A DNA stretch of 64,000 bases, taken from NCBI GenBank assembly GCA_001310555.1, contig BAXO01000015.1, positions 1 through 64,000 of the forward strand. Reading direction: 5' to 3'. A program made the translations under genes and the position numbers. Numbering within the stretch: position 1 is the first letter of the stretch; each line of letters opens with the position of its first letter. This DNA comes from Bacillus sp. JCM 19058. Its GTDB lineage: Bacteria; Bacillota; Bacilli; Bacillales_H; Bacillaceae_D. Of this stretch, positions 31,261-43,431 are shown in pieces. Below the pieces are notes generated by a model, which made no database searches, was not told where the DNA came from, and saw nothing but the letters and a program-made list of their open reading frames with translations.

Positions 31261-33394
31261 GTGTATTGCTATAAGTTGATGATGAAGAGAGTACTACTCG
31301 CAGTGGTCTGTCTCTTAACAGTAATGACGGCATTTCCCATTGCAGCCGGTGCTGAAGTTCCGTATCGAACGTTTACGCAAGACAGCTTTGGGCGGACGAT
31401 CTTTTCACAGCCTGCGTATGCTCCGGCGAAGGTTGTCGGCCGAGATATTTATATCGAAGATGAAAACGGAGATGAACTATACTCTCCGTTAAACAAACCG
31501 CAGGATCTGTTCATTGATCAGCGCGATCATATTTATATTGCTGACACGGGGAATAACCGGATTGTTCATTTTGACGAAAATGAAGAACTTGTACAAGTCA
31601 TTACCGTTCCTGATAGTCCGCTTAATCAGCCAAGTGGTTTGTTTGTTAGCGAAAAAGGAGATATTTATGTCGCCGACAGCGGAAATAATCGGGTTATTCG
31701 TCTAAGTCAAGACGGCGAGCTCCTGCAGGAATTCTCTAATCCGCAATCTGATTTGATTAGCGATTCGTTCGTGTTTGAGCCGACGAATATGGTGGTCGAT
31801 CGAAGAGGTTTTGTGTACGTTGTTTCACGAGGAACATTCCAGGGAGTTGTTCAATTCGATAATGAGGCCAATTTTTACGGCTTTTACGGAACGAACTCAA
31901 CGGAAGTGTCGATTATGGACCGAGTTCGGCGTATTTTTTTACACAGAGGAGCAATTAAGCAGACAAGTTCGACTGCTTCCAACTCCAATCCGGAGCCTTG
32001 ACATCGACGATAATGGCTTTATTTATACCGTATCTGGCTCAAATAAGGAGCAAATTAAAAAACTGAATGTCCGTGGAGAAAATCAGTGGCAAGACTTATC
32101 ATTCGGTGAAGAAATCGGCGATCGATTTGTCAGTTCGACCGCTTCAAGCGAGCCTGTTGAAGCGCAGCTCACCGATGCGAGCGTAGATGAGAACGGAAAT
32201 GTGACAGTTGTTGATAAAGCGAGAAATAGCGTTTCTCAGTATGATATGAATGGTAATTTACTGTTTCTATGGACCGGACGTGTATCTGTCGGTACTCCTC
32301 AAATGGGGATTAACCAAAGTCCGGTTGCCGTCGATACGAATTCGAAAAATGAAATCTTCATTCTTGACGATGCGTTAAACTTTGCTCAAGTCCTAGAACC
32401 GACTGAGTTTGGGACAGCGGTTCATCAAGCGTACATTATGACGCGGGATGGAAGATACGAGGAGAGTGAGCAATATTGGGAGTATATCGTCAAGCTGAAT
32501 GCCCACTTTACGCCGGCCTACGCAGGACTGGCCAGAGCGGCCTTTTATCGGGAAAATTATGAGGAAGCCTTAGAGCTATATCGTTTGGCAGGAGATGCCG
32601 TAGGCTATTCCGATGCTTTTTGGCAGGTGCGGCTTGAGTGGTTCCAGAAGAACTTTGCCTTTATGGCCAATACAATGGTTATACTTGCCGTTGGTCTCCT
32701 GATCGGAGCGAAAATGAGGAAAAGGCTTAAATTTTCTTTCCGCTCCTCTAAAAAGGAAAAGGACGAGAGAAAGCGAATATGGCTGCTGGAGCAATTAAAA
32801 CAGGCCTTTGTCAATTTAAAGCATCCGCTTGATGGATTTACCGATTTAAGGTTTATGAATAAAGGCGGCTATTTAAGTGCCTTTATTATACTCGCTTTAG
32901 TCATTACTATCGTACTGGCAAAGGTGTTTTTGACCGGTTTTGCCTTCAATCCGGTTCCTCCCGGACAAGTCAATGTCGGTTCGATTCTCTCGATAGGAGC
33001 GGTCGTCTGGGTTTCCTTTGTCATCTGCCATTACTTGATCGGCTCGATAAAGCAAGGGGAAGCACGGTTTAAGGATATTTTCGTCGGAAGCTCCTATGCA
33101 TTGTTCCCGGTCGTCTTGCTCGGCTTGCCGTTAGCTTTATTCTCGAATGTGATGACCTTAAGCGAGCTGGCAATTTATGAGTTTTTTGAGTTCTTGATGA
33201 TCCTATGGAGTGCAGCTTTGTTTTTCTGGATGATTCAGGCGTTGCAAAATTACCGTGTCGGTGAGGCGGTCGTCAGCATCCTGTTAACCTTCTTCTCGAT
33301 GGTGATGATGTGGGTATTGGCTTTCATTATCGTAGGTCTGTCGAGTGAAACCTTTAACTTTCTCTATACGATCTATCAGGAGGTGACGATGTAA
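31261..33394 (+). CDS. NHL-repeat / TPR-like / YIP1-domain membrane protein, frameshifted
   Basis: About 711 residues. GTG at 31261 behind AAAGGAGG (ATG at 31279 is an alternative). Signal LLAVVCLLTVMTAFPIAAGA, then an extracellular NHL beta-propeller (YIADTGNNRIVHFD, YVADSGNNRVIRLS and later DSVDENGNV-like strands), a TPR-like hairpin (YEESEQYWEYIVKLNAHF, YAGLARAAFYRENYEEALEL) and a C-terminal bundle of about six membrane segments of YIP1 type starting after KHPLDGFTDLRFMNKGGYL. One shift in the T7 run near 31935-31941 joins DRVRRIF to FYTEEQLSRQVRLLP. Such genes recur between permease genes and DUF5696 genes in Paenibacillus-like loci; the job is unknown, perhaps anchoring or sensing at the transporter. 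Confidence 0.78.
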
Positions 33395-35735
33395 TGCTAA
33401 TGCAGACACGTGTTCACAAACCATTTGCGGTGATTATTCTAGCTTGTCTGTTCTCTTTCATCACACTTTTCACTTATGTCCATGCGGATGATGATGACGG
33501 TGACGAGCAGGAAGAAGCTACCGAGCAAACGGAAGCTGTTGGCGGAGGAGATGCTGTCGAGGAAGAGGAGGTCATTGGCGAACTCCCTCCTTTTCCAGAT
33601 GAAAGTGAGCTGGAGCAAGTCGCGGAGAATGCAATGTTTATTTTGAAGGCCGATCGCGACACAGGGCACTTCATCGTTGAAAATAAACAGTCGGGTAAGC
33701 TGCTACGCTCATATCCTGATCCTGATACTTGGCGAGAGGAAGGAGCATCAGATGCTTGGAACGTTCATTTGCGGGCTCCGTTTATGTTTCGGTACGTTGA
33801 ATTCAATGTCCGGCGCGACTTGCCAAAGCAGTCCAATTTCTTTAACCAGCAAGGTGAAATCGCAGAATTTGAAGTGCTCGATAACGGGTTTAAAATTACG
33901 TATGAGCTACCGGCGTTAGGATTTATCATTCCTGTAGAAGTACTCCTTCATGAGGATTTTGTAGAAGCGACAATCGTCGGTGACGACATCATTGATGAGA
34001 AGCAAATGCCAGAAGAAGGGGAGGAAGGGGAAGAGGAAAACACCGGGTCTGATCCTATGGCACGCCTTGTCTCCTTAAGCTTATTCCCTTTCCTAGGGGC
34101 GGATACGTCCGATGAAGGCAATGGATACTTGCTCTTACCAGACGGCCCGGGGGCATTAGTTGAATTTAAAAATAACCGCGCCAGTACTTCTAGCTTTTAC
34201 AGTGAAAGGGTATACGGTGATGATTATTCTTACAGTATGAGGCAGGATCTTTCGACGCGTAGCCCTGTTAAAATGCCGATTTTTGGAATCAAGTCGGGTG
34301 AAAATGCTTTTCTCGGAGTGATAGAGGAAGGTGCTCCGTATGCAAATATTACGGCTTCTCCATCTCAATCATTAAGTCAATACAATTGGGTGACGGCCGA
34401 ACATTTATTTCGCTTTAAGTTTTTCCAGCCGACGACTACTGACCAAAGAGAAGGGTTCTTTACGTATAGCCGAAACCTTGCCGGAACGGATCGAACGACA
34501 CGCTACTATCTCCTCGATGGGGAGGACCCTGGCTATGTTGATATGGCGCAGCGGTATAGACAATACTTGATGGATGAACAAGGTCTCGAACGAAGGAATG
34601 TTGAGGAAGACCACCTTGCGCTTCATTTAAGCTTACTCGGTGGTGGCACCGAAGATGGTTTTCTGTGGGATACGTACCTTTCATTGACGACAACAGAGGA
34701 AGCTACGGAGATTGTCGATGAATTGAGCGGTCTCGGCGTCAATAACATGGCGATTCAATACTTAGGCTGGCAAAGAGGCGGCTTCAGTAATTACGGCGGA
34801 AATTTCCCGGTCAGCAGAAAGCTCGGTGGAAACAACGGCATGGAAGAGTTCATCGAATTCGCACAGTCCAAAGGATTTTCCGTTTATTTGGATGGTCGTT
34901 CGTATTCATACAACAGTACGGGTCGAGACGGATTTAGAAGAACTCGTGACGGGCTTCGTGGACTCGGTAACGATATTATCGAATTCAGAGATTGGAGCGG
35001 AGACTATACATTTGTCAGCCCGCGGTTCATGCAAAACGTAATCAACCGCGATTTGGATAGAGCCGAAGCTCTTGGGTTGATGGAATGGTGTTCGGTGAAG
35101 CGATTGGTACGTATTTAAATACGGACTTTAACGATCGTCATGCGGCCTCAAGATGGGAAACGAGGGATATTCAAGAAGGCGTGCTAGAGGAAACAAAAGA
35201 CGTATTAGGAGGCGTCCATGCATCCTCAGGAAACTTTTATACGTTGAAGTACATTGAGCATATGCATGAGCTGTCGAATAGTTATTCGTACGATATGTTC
35301 GTCGATCAGACAGTACCTTTTGCACAAATCGCCTTGCACGGTCTCGTTTCTTATTCGTTTGAATACGCGAACATGAGTGGGGATTATACGAAAAATTTCT
35401 TGAACGGTATTGAGTACGGAGCGGAACCATCGTTCCTCGTCTCCTACGCCGAAAGTCAAGAGTTACTTAAATCGAGAACGTTAAGACAATTTTATAGTAC
35501 GTATTATAAGGATTGGGCAGCGGAAATTGTTGCGCAGTATGAGCGTTATAATGAAGCCCTTGGCGACGTTCAAGATCAATTTATCGTTGACCACCATCAA
35601 CTAGCATCAGGAGTATTTGAAACAACGTATGAGGACGGGAAACGAATAATCGTTAATTACAATGGAAGACCATACTCTGAAGATGGAATCAACGTAGAAG
35701 CCCATGACTTCACAGTGGTTAGAGGGGGCAAATGA
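33394..35735 (+). CDS. DUF5696-type exported protein, frameshifted
   Basis: About 780 residues; its ATG overlaps the stop of the previous gene (TAATG). Signal FAVIILACLFSFITLFTYVHA, followed by a very acidic stretch (DDDDGDEQEEATEQ) and then a large mixed domain: TGHFIVENKQSGKLLRSYPD, a GH-like sandwich (FLGADTSDEGNGYLLLPDG, FGIKSGENAFLGVIEEG) and a barrel-like half (ATEIVDELSGLGVNNMAI, YLGWQRGGF, FVSPRFMQNV). One shift near 35080 (GGGTTGATGG for GGGTTTGATGG) joins ALGLDGMVFGEAIG. The layout resembles an exported glycosidase, but I cannot name a catalytic pair. It stands between the two permease pairs. Confidence 0.75.
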
Positions 35736-35736
35736 C

Positions 35737-36604
35737 ATGAAAAAGAAAAAAACGGAGACTCAGCGGAAAAACGTTACGGTACATCGAAGGGTCATTGTTT
35801 ATTGCCCCCTGGTTACTCGGGTTTACTATATTTTTAGCATTCCCGCTCCTTTTTTCTCTTTATATGAGCTTCCATACGGTCAGAATTCTTCCGACGAGAA
35901 TGGACTACGAGTTTATCGGGTTTGATTACTTCAGAGAAATACTGTTTCAAAGCTCGACTCTCCAGGATGAATTAATCCCTTATTTTCAGGAAGTCATTAT
36001 AATGGTACCGGTCATTCTCGTCTTCTCGCTTCTCATTGCGGTTTTACTTAATCAGAAGCTGCGCGGGCGCTTCCTGTTCCGAGCGATATTCTTCCTGCCG
36101 GTCATTTTTACGACGGGATATCTATTGACGGAGTTCGTTACGCAAGGAGAAGGAAGTCTCGGCTTTCTTGAGCGCTTCGGCTTGGGAGAGTATTTAGATG
36201 CCTTTTTAGGGGACAGTGCCTGGGGGGAGCCGGTGATGCAAGTCTTGAACCGCTTCGTTCTTGTTCTCTGGTACTCGGGTGTGCAAATTCTTATCTTTTT
36301 AGCGGGGCGCCAAACGATTTCAGCCTCTGCCTATGAGGCAGCGCGGATTGATGGAGCCTCTCCATGGGAAGTGTTCTGGAAAATTACGCTGCCAGCGATG
36401 GCTCCGTTTATTTTACTAAACCTGATCTATACGGTAGTCGACATGTTTACCTTCCCGTTCAACCCGGTCATACAGTTAATCGGTGAAGGAAATTACGGGT
36501 ATGATAGCGCATTGGCATGGATTTACTTCATGATTATTGTTATCTTTTTAAGCATCGTCATGTTGATTTACATGAGACTAAATCGGACGCGCAACGCAAC
36601 GTGA
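35737..36604 (+). CDS. Sugar ABC transporter permease (MalF type), frameshifted
   Basis: About 289 residues. ATG at 35737 starts a lysine-rich tail (MKKKKTETQRKN); the frame must change near 35765-35795 to reach LFIAPWLLGFTIFLAFPLLF, the first membrane helix. EAA loop YEAARIDGASPWEVFWKITLPAMAP. It is the partner of the following permease. No binding-protein gene is next to this second pair, so it may work with one of the orphan binding proteins or with the large one. Confidence 0.87.
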
Positions 36605-36624
36605 GGAGATAGGAGGGATGAATA

Positions 36625-37604
36625 TTGAATGCCAAAATTGAAACGATCCGAAACAGACTAAATCCGAATAATCGTTCTTTTTTTGAAGCGGCAAACGAAG
36701 AAAGTACAGTATACTGTTTTAGGAAGAGAAGTGAATGATGGCTTAATCTTCAAATTGTTTATGTATACCATTTTCATCGCGACTTCCTATATTTACTTGA
36801 ATCCAATTTTATCAATGATTTCAAAGATGGTGATGAGTCCGAGGGATCTGATTGACCCGACAGTCACGTGGATTCCCTCGAGCCTTTATCTCGATCATTT
36901 ATCGACCGCGTGGAGCTTGTTGAAATATCCACAGGCATTCACGATTAGTATCATCGTCACATTGTTAGTATCCGTATTCCATTGCATTTCGTGTGGCTTT
37001 GCCGGATACGCTATGGCACGTCTCGATTTTCCGTTTAAGAAGGTTGTCTTTGGCTTATTGCTGCTAGCCTTCATCATTCCACCGCAGGTCATTATTTTGC
37101 CGACCATTATTGCTTACACGAATCTGGGATTACAAAATTCACTCATAACGCTAGTGATTCCCTCGATTTTAGGCTTTGGGGTCAAAGGTTCATTGTTTGT
37201 CATTATTTATCGGCAATTTTTTTATGACCCAACCGAAAGAGCTGGAGGAGGCGGCAAGAATTGACGGCGCCAACGCCTTTAAGTTTTATTGGAAAGTTAT
37301 GTTTCCGCTAGCTAAGCCAGCGATATTAGTTGTGTTTTTGTTCTCCTTCGTTTGGACGTGGAATGATACGTATTATCCGCGGATGTTCCTAACGGCGGCG
37401 ACGGAAGTACCGATTGCCATGGAGATGCTACGGCTTGATACGAGCATTTCGAGCTTTGTTGAGTCTGCTCAAATTCCAGAATATACGGCTGAAGCCATTA
37501 AGATGGCAGCGAGCTTTCTTGCTTTACTGCCACCATTGCTCATCTTTTTCTTTGCGCAGCGCTGGTTTGTTGAAAGTGTTGAGCGTACCGGGCTGGTGGA
37601 ATAA
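36625..37604 (+). CDS. Carbohydrate ABC transporter permease (MalG type), frameshifted
   Basis: About 326 residues. I use the TTG at 36625 behind AGGAGGG (LNAKIETIRNRLNPNNRSFF); the T7 run at about 36678-36684 shifts to LKRQTKKVQYTVLGREV. A second T7 run near 37216-37222 interrupts YRQFF before MTQPKELEEAARIDGA, the EAA loop. The end FAQRWFVESVERTGLVE is the usual MalG-type tail. It is the last gene before a strong terminator. Confidence 0.87.
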
Positions 37605-37624
37605 AAGTTTGTTTTGTAAAAGCT

Positions 37625-37664
37625 ACCTAAACTGCATATTTCTAGTGCAGTTTAGGTTTTTTTT
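37625..37664 (+). terminator. Strong intrinsic terminator of the transporter operon
   Basis: Perfect 12-bp stem ACCTAAACTGCA / TGCAGTTTAGGT, loop of 9 bases, then T7. Confidence 0.92.
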
Positions 37665-37694
37665 AAAAGAAATTCCAACTGGATAATGAGAGCG

Positions 37695-38538
37695 ATGAGG
37701 AAGATGCCGATCCAAAAATGGCCGTGCTTTATTACTTGTCATTATGGCGGCTTGTACGAAGGATGAAGCAAATACAGCCGGTGCATTTAACGAATCTGGA
37801 GGCAAGAAGGAGGAGACTAAATTGACAAATTCGAAGGCGAGTAACGAAAAGGAAGGCTGGACATTGACGTTTGAGGATACATTTGAAGGGGAGCAGCTCG
37901 ATCCAACTAAATGGGCCCATGCTCCCGAATGGGAACGGCACGATGGTCAATGGTCGAATCAGGAAGACCTTTCTGGACGGAGCCGGTCATTTAATTATTC
38001 AAATAAGTGAAAGAGACGGCAGCTATTATTCAGGAGCGATTCGCTCTAAAGACATATTTGAGCAAGCATTCGGTTACTATGAGATGCGTGCCCAGCTACC
38101 AAAGGAAGAAGGCTTCTGGACCGCCTTTTGGTTAATGCGGACTCCGTGCACGATGTTGGGGATGAGGGAAGAGATGGAACAGAAATTGATATTGTCGAAA
38201 CCCCCTTCGCAAAGCAGAGCAAGATTCAGCACGCCTTACACTGGGACGGGTACGGGCCAGAACATAAAAGTGCAGGAAAAGAGGTTCATATACCAGGAGT
38301 ATACGATGGCTTTCATACTTTCGCGTTAGAATGGAATGAACACGAATACGTTTTTTATGTCGATGGACAAGAAACTTGGCGCACGTCTGCCGGTGGGGTT
38401 TCTCAAGTACCATCGTATATAAAAGTCACCGCAGAAGTAGGCTCATGGGGTGGAGATATTAGCAAGGCAACCTTGCCAGCGCAGCTAATCGTAGACTATG
38501 TTCGCGTCTATGAGAAAACGAAGCCGGACGCCCGTTAA
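37695..38538 (+). CDS. Glycoside hydrolase family 16 lipoprotein, frameshifted
   Basis: About 281 residues. ATG at 37695 (MRKMPIQKW); a shift near 37715 leads to LLLVIMAACTKDEANT, a lipoprotein signal with lipobox MAAC. The catalytic domain is GH16: TLTFEDTFEGEQLDPTKW, FGYYEMRAQLP, GFWTAFWLM and the active-site motif GTEIDIVE with the nucleophile and acid/base Glu. It ends LIVDYVRVYEK. Further shifts lie near 37970-37990 and 38125-38140. Family 16 includes beta-1,3-glucanases, agarases and endo-beta-galactosidases; the last would suit a mucin/N-glycan island, but I cannot decide from the sequence. The ribosome-binding site is weak. Confidence 0.83.
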
Positions 38539-38982
38539 TGAAAAGGTCTGAGCTATGACAGTAGAAAAAAAGCGATAGCTGAAGGGGAGGCTCTGCTAAC
38601 CGGGTGAAGCGAATAATAGGAAATGTAACGAAGCAACGCGTGTATATCTGGGGCAGTAAGAACAAACTTGCTTACGAATAACTGGTTAATAAATAACATA
38701 CGGAACTGCAACTAGGCGACTAACGAAAAAAAAGATAGAAATTGCATTTACGGACTCGTTATCTTTTGCGACGTGCTTTATCAAAAGGATAGCTTGGCAA
38801 CTGCCGTATATGAAATGTTTTTCAATAAGTGGTAAGACCATAATATAATATATTCCGCAAATAGACGATGATGTTGAAAGGAAGCTAGGACAAAACAACT
38901 TTTGAAGTAAGGGTAGTAGAGGGAGCTTTAATAGATGTATCAAGGCTTTATGGCAAGATATTCTCAATAAGGAGCGGATGAC
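38539..38982. other. Intergenic region before sialidase
   Basis: About 440 bases with only short frames. A TATAATATATT-rich stretch at 38840-38855 could hold a promoter for the sialidase. AAGGAG at 38969-38974 is its ribosome-binding site. Confidence 0.4.
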
Positions 38983-40324
38983 ATGCCAACGATTGAAACG
39001 CAAGCAATTTTTTTATCCGAATTACGCCGGGTCGAAGGCTTATCGAATTCCGTCTATGATTACGACGGTCAAAGGAACGATTATTGCTGGAATCGATGCT
39101 CGGATCGCGGATCAAACAGACAATCCGAACCAAATTGATACGACTATTCGAAGAAGCGAGGATAATGGAAAAACTTGGGGCCCGGTGCAGAAGTTAGTGT
39201 CATTTGCTGGTGAAGGATTGGACGGCGCTGCAGCGATCGATACGGCGCTGTTACAGGACGAAGAAACAGAGACTATATTTATAATTTACTGTCACACGCC
39301 AGGTGGGATCGGTCTATGGCAAAGTGAGCCTGGGATTGGTTTTGATGCTGAAGGGCGCAGGAAGCTTTATGATCGCGACGGTCATTTGTTTTTACTAGAG
39401 AAAGGCGGCGAAGTGATTGATGCAAGAGGAAATCAAACAAACTATCATATCGATGCGAAAGGCTTCGTGTTCAATGACGGTGAGCCTCAAGGAAATATTT
39501 ATTATAAAAAAGGCGTCGATCCTAATGAAAGCTTGCTAGAAGCACGAACGTCGTTTTTACAAATTATCGAAAGCAATGATGACGGGCAAACGTGGTCGAA
39601 GCCAAGAGACCTGAATGAAATGGTGAAAGAGGACTGGATGCGCTTTATCGGAGCCGGCCCTGGCCGTGGCCTTCAATTAAAGCACGGCGAAAAAAAAGGG
39701 CGTCTGTTATTTCCAATTTACTTTTCCAATGCAGCGGGGCATTTATCATGTGCTTGCGTGTACAGCGATGATCATGGCGTGACATGGAAGCGAGGGGAAT
39801 CGCCGAACGATGGGAGGAAGCTGGACGGTGACGTTTTGTCAGCGAAGACAATTTCTGAAGGGAAGCACTACTTGACAGAATCGCAGGTGATCGAATTACC
39901 GACAGGCGAGCTAAAATATTTTCTCAGAAATCATTACGGCTTGCAAAGGACCGCCATGACGTGCAGTACGGATGGATGCGAGACATGGGGCGATGTAACC
40001 TTCGAGCGGGAGCTAGTTGATCCGATTTGTCAATCCACTGTTATCGTTTATCCAGATCAAGGTGATGGAAAAACGCGTGTGTTATTTGCGAATCCGAATG
40101 ATGAGAAGAAAAGGGTTCGAGGTACGGTCCGCCTGAGTGAGGACGGGGGTAAGACGTGGCCGTACAGTAAAGTCATTGAGGAAGGACATTACGGTTATTC
40201 CTGTTTGACGGTGTTAACGAACGGGGCAATCGGCATCCTATTCGAACGTATTTACGATCACTCAGACTGGAACAACATGGATATTCAATTCGGAACGTTT
40301 ACACTGGATTGGCTGAAATCGTAG
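38983..40324 (+). CDS. Sialidase-like BNR-repeat glycosidase (GH33 type), frameshifted at start
   Basis: About 447 residues, six-bladed propeller. It has the RIP motif in SKAYRIPSMI (Arg of the sialic-acid triad), the Asp after it in GIDARIAD, and five Asp-box motifs: SEDNGKTW, SNDDGQTW, SDDHGVTW, STDGCETW and SEDGGKTW. ESQVIELPTGEL and HYGYSCLTVL supply the usual acidic and Tyr positions. I choose ATG 38983 (MPTIETQAIF, AAGGAG 9 nt upstream), joined through a T7 run near 39006-39012 to FYPNYAGSKAYRIP. The ATG at 38978 would give an unrelated start. No signal peptide, so it is probably intracellular, releasing sialic acid or a related residue from imported glycans. Confidence 0.85.
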
Positions 40325-40425
40325 CTAATTATTGTACAATTGTTATAGTCTGATGGATTCGATGAAAAGGAAGTTCGACTAATAGTGCCAGCTACTATAA
40401 AAGTGTCGAAAAGCATTCAACGGGC

Positions 40426-40458
40426 AAAAAAACCGCAAGGATCGTCCTGCGGTTTTTT
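40426..40458. terminator. Bidirectional terminator between sialidase and NUDIX genes
   Basis: AAAAAACCGCA.GGA / TCC.TGCGGTTTTTT, near-perfect, with A and T runs on both flanks; it ends both convergent genes. Confidence 0.88.
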
Positions 40459-40956
40459 AGTTGTCGATCCGATAACCCATTTCTTTTAAATAAAAAAAGG
40501 ATTCCAGCCCGATCGACATTCGAAAATTGAAGCGGGTCATCGAGCATCATGTTAGCTAGTTCACTAATTTCGATCCATCGAATATCCTTAGTACCGTCAC
40601 CGCTTTTCACTAGTTGACCCTCTGCCTTGCAACGGAAATAGAGTCCCATGGAATCTATCGGGCCTTTGACTGTCTGGTATGCTGCAAATGGCTTAATACA
40701 CTCTACGACAAAGTCCGGATCCATTCCATATGTACTGAGCGCGCTTTCTTCTCCTTCTATTTCGGTCAGGTTTAATCCTGTTTCCTCTTTTACCTCTCTC
40801 TTTAAGGCCGCTACAATTGATTCATACTCTTCTATACAACCACCGGGCAGTTCTAAACGTAGAGGTTCATTCGGTTTGTTTCTAGTCTGCAGCAAAATGA
40901 GAGACGATGCCTTCTCCTTTTTTTTCTATCATCGCTCTTGCGTTAACATAAAACAT
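40457..40956 (-). CDS. NUDIX hydrolase, frameshifted
   Basis: About 166 residues. ATG at 40956 behind GAAGGAGGCG (MFYVNARAMIEKKGEG); a shift near 40905 leads to LLQTRNKPNEPLRLELPGG. The NUDIX box runs from GGCIEEYESIVAALKREV to KEETGLNL (GX5EX7REUXEE pattern). The C-terminus should be FYLKEMGYRIDN, reached through a shift in the T7 run at about 40491-40497; otherwise the frame runs on into the terminator. NUDIX enzymes hydrolyse nucleoside-diphosphate derivatives; the substrate is not evident. Confidence 0.82.
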
Positions 40957-41187
40957 AATGCGCCTCCTTCATAATGATTTGAAAAGTAGCTGAAAGTGGG
41001 GAGAGGAGCCTTTGCAGCAAAAGGGGCAATGCTTCTGCTTAGCGGGGGTGCTTTCCGGTTGGGCCAGACTCATGACTCATTCCTATTCGAATGCATTTGC
41101 TCTAGGCACCAACCGATTAGAAGAGCACCCATCATCGTGCAGATCGTCCCTTTTTATTATTGTGATATAAACCGTTCAAAAAGGCTA

Positions 41188-43143
41188 TCAGATCCCTGTT
41201 TCATGAATCCAGACGAGCATTTCGCCAGGCTCACGGTTACACCAAGCGTAATAAGGAATAGCTGTCACCTCGGTTTTTACCTTGTTGGCTGGAGCTGGTT
41301 GATAGAGCTTCTCGGACCATCGCGCTTCATCGGCTCGTAATGCATCGCCTTTGATAGTAACGACACCACCGAGCAGGTCAGTGGCGAACTCAGCTCGCAG
41401 ATTTGCCCGTGTTGGCAGGCTAATATTCGGTAAACCTGCTCCATTGTCTGTCTCCTCCAAGCAGTAGACGATCGGACCGCGCTGCAGGGCGACTCGATTG
41501 GCATTTGTACGCACGTTTGGATTCGCCTTCATTCGCTGAACCTCCATAGTAAAATGCCATTTGATCCGATCCCCGTCTTTCCATTTACGAGTCAAGTAAA
41601 CATAGCCTTGCTTGCTAAGCTTTTCAATAGATATTGGCTCATCATTAATCGTTAGCGTCGCTTGCGAACACCAGCCAGGTACCCTTAACGCCAGCGTAAA
41701 TTCGCTCGCTGTTTCTAAAAGAACGTCTAACGTAATATCGCCGTTCCAAGGATAATTGGTTGTCTGCTTTAATTTTACTAAAGTATTACCAATTGTTAGC
41801 TCTGATTCATTGCCGATATAAAGATGAACAAACGCCTGATGTTCGTCGGCCGAATAAATATAATGGCCGATGGAACTAATCAGCCTGGCCAGATTAGGGG
41901 GGCAGCAGGCACAGCTAAACCATTTCTGACGTTCCGGCTTGACATGCTTCTTGTCATTCCGGATTTCGCAGGACTGTGGCCAAACCTCTAACGGATTAAC
42001 GTAAAAGAATCGTTTACCGTCGAGATCCATTCCGCTAATTGTTCCGTTGTAGAGTGCCCGCTCCATCACATCAGCATAGTCGCTCCTTGCTTCAAGCTGC
42101 AGCATTCGTCTTGCCCAAAAAACGAGTCCGATTGAGGCACAGGTTTCCGTATAGCACGTGTCGTTTGGCAAGTCGTAATCGAATGTAAACGCTTCGCCGT
42201 ATTCGCTCGAGCCGATTCCCCCTGTAATGTACATTTGCCGTTTCGTCACGTTTTGCCAAAGCCTTTCGCAAGCGGCCTTCAGCAAATGGTCATCGGTTTC
42301 GGCAGCTAGATCGGCCATTGCTGAGTACATATAGACGGCACGCACAGAGTGACCTACCGCTTCCTCCTGAGCCCGAACGTGCTGATGGGCTTGATGGTAG
42401 CTGTAGACGCCATGCTTGTTATTACGCCACCAGGAGGGTCTCTCTTCGCCCCTCTTTTTCTTTTCGCCGTCGAAGAAATGGGGCTGTTTCCCACGTTCAT
42501 CGATAAAGAATTGGCTTAAGCTCAAATAGGCCTCTTTGCCAGTGACGCGATAAAGCTTAACTAAAGCCAGCTCGATTTCCTGATGGCCGTCATAGCCTTG
42601 CAGCTGCCCTTCACCTGTTCCGAATACGCTGGCGATATAGTCGGCAAACGCAGACACGATCTCTAGGAATTTTCGCTTTCCTGTTACTTGATAATAGGCA
42701 ACAGCCGCCTCGATTAAATGACCGGCGCAGTAGAGCTCATGCTGATCGCGCAAATTTGTCCATCGATTTTCCGGTTCTTTCACGGTGAAAAAGGTATTAA
42801 TATAGCCATCATTTTGCTGGGCTCTACCGATTAAATCAATAACAGCATCAGCCGTTTTTTTCCAACTGCTCATCGGGGTCATTTGCCAGACTGTACGCCA
42901 CTGCCTCCAGCCACTTTGCTACGTCGCTGTCTTGGAAGACAAAGCCGTGAAAGTCACCGGTCTCTTCTCCAGCAGCAATTTTAAAATTTTTAATCGCGTG
43001 GCTTGGGGCTGCGTCCGGAATTTGATCATTGAGCGCCCTCCATTGATAAGGAATCACCTCATCTCGATTACATCCATATACGTTCTCCAAAACTGATCGT
43101 CTACTCGCACATGTTTAATATTAGGGTCAAACGTATTCGGCAT
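41188..43143 (-). CDS. Glycoside hydrolase family 127, beta-L-arabinofuranosidase type, frameshifted
   Basis: About 651 residues. ATG at 43143 behind AGGTGGGG (MPNTFDPNIKHVRVDDQFW). GH127 features: HAIKNFKIAAGE, FVFQDSDVAKWLEAVAY, QNDGYINTFF, YCAGHLIEAAVAYYQVTGK, VTKRQMYITGGIGSSEYGEAFTFDYDLPN in parts, and CYTETCASIG. The zinc/catalytic cysteine cluster is FSCACCPPNLARL, with a Glu upstream as in HypBA1. Shifts occur near 43060 (YMDV to NRDEVIPYQW) and 42860 (DEQLEK to TADAVIDLIGRAQ). No signal peptide, so it acts on imported arabino-oligosaccharides. It is divergent from an AraC regulator and next to an importer, which supports arabinofuranoside use. Confidence 0.87.
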
Positions 43144-43431
43144 AAAAAATCCCCACCTCATCATTTTTTACAATCTCGTTTGCCGACAGTCCATGAGAGG
43201 ACACACCATTCTACGTAGAATTTTTACATGCATAGAATCTCGTTGACGTTTTACGGCTTCTCTTTCTAAAACGGGTTGACTTCTTAATTATAGCAAGCAG
43301 CAGTAGAAAAGACGGTAGCTGCAAAGCATATTAGGTAGACAAAACCGACTATTTATCTGCTGATTTCTCCAACTGTCATGCGAGTTATAAAGTAAAATAA
43401 TAAATAATCTAAGGACAAGGGAGTGAGATGG

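Noticed and set aside
40996..41340. 114-codon plus-strand frame upstream of the GH127 end
   Set aside because: Its second half is antisense to GH127, with no ribosome-binding site and no family.
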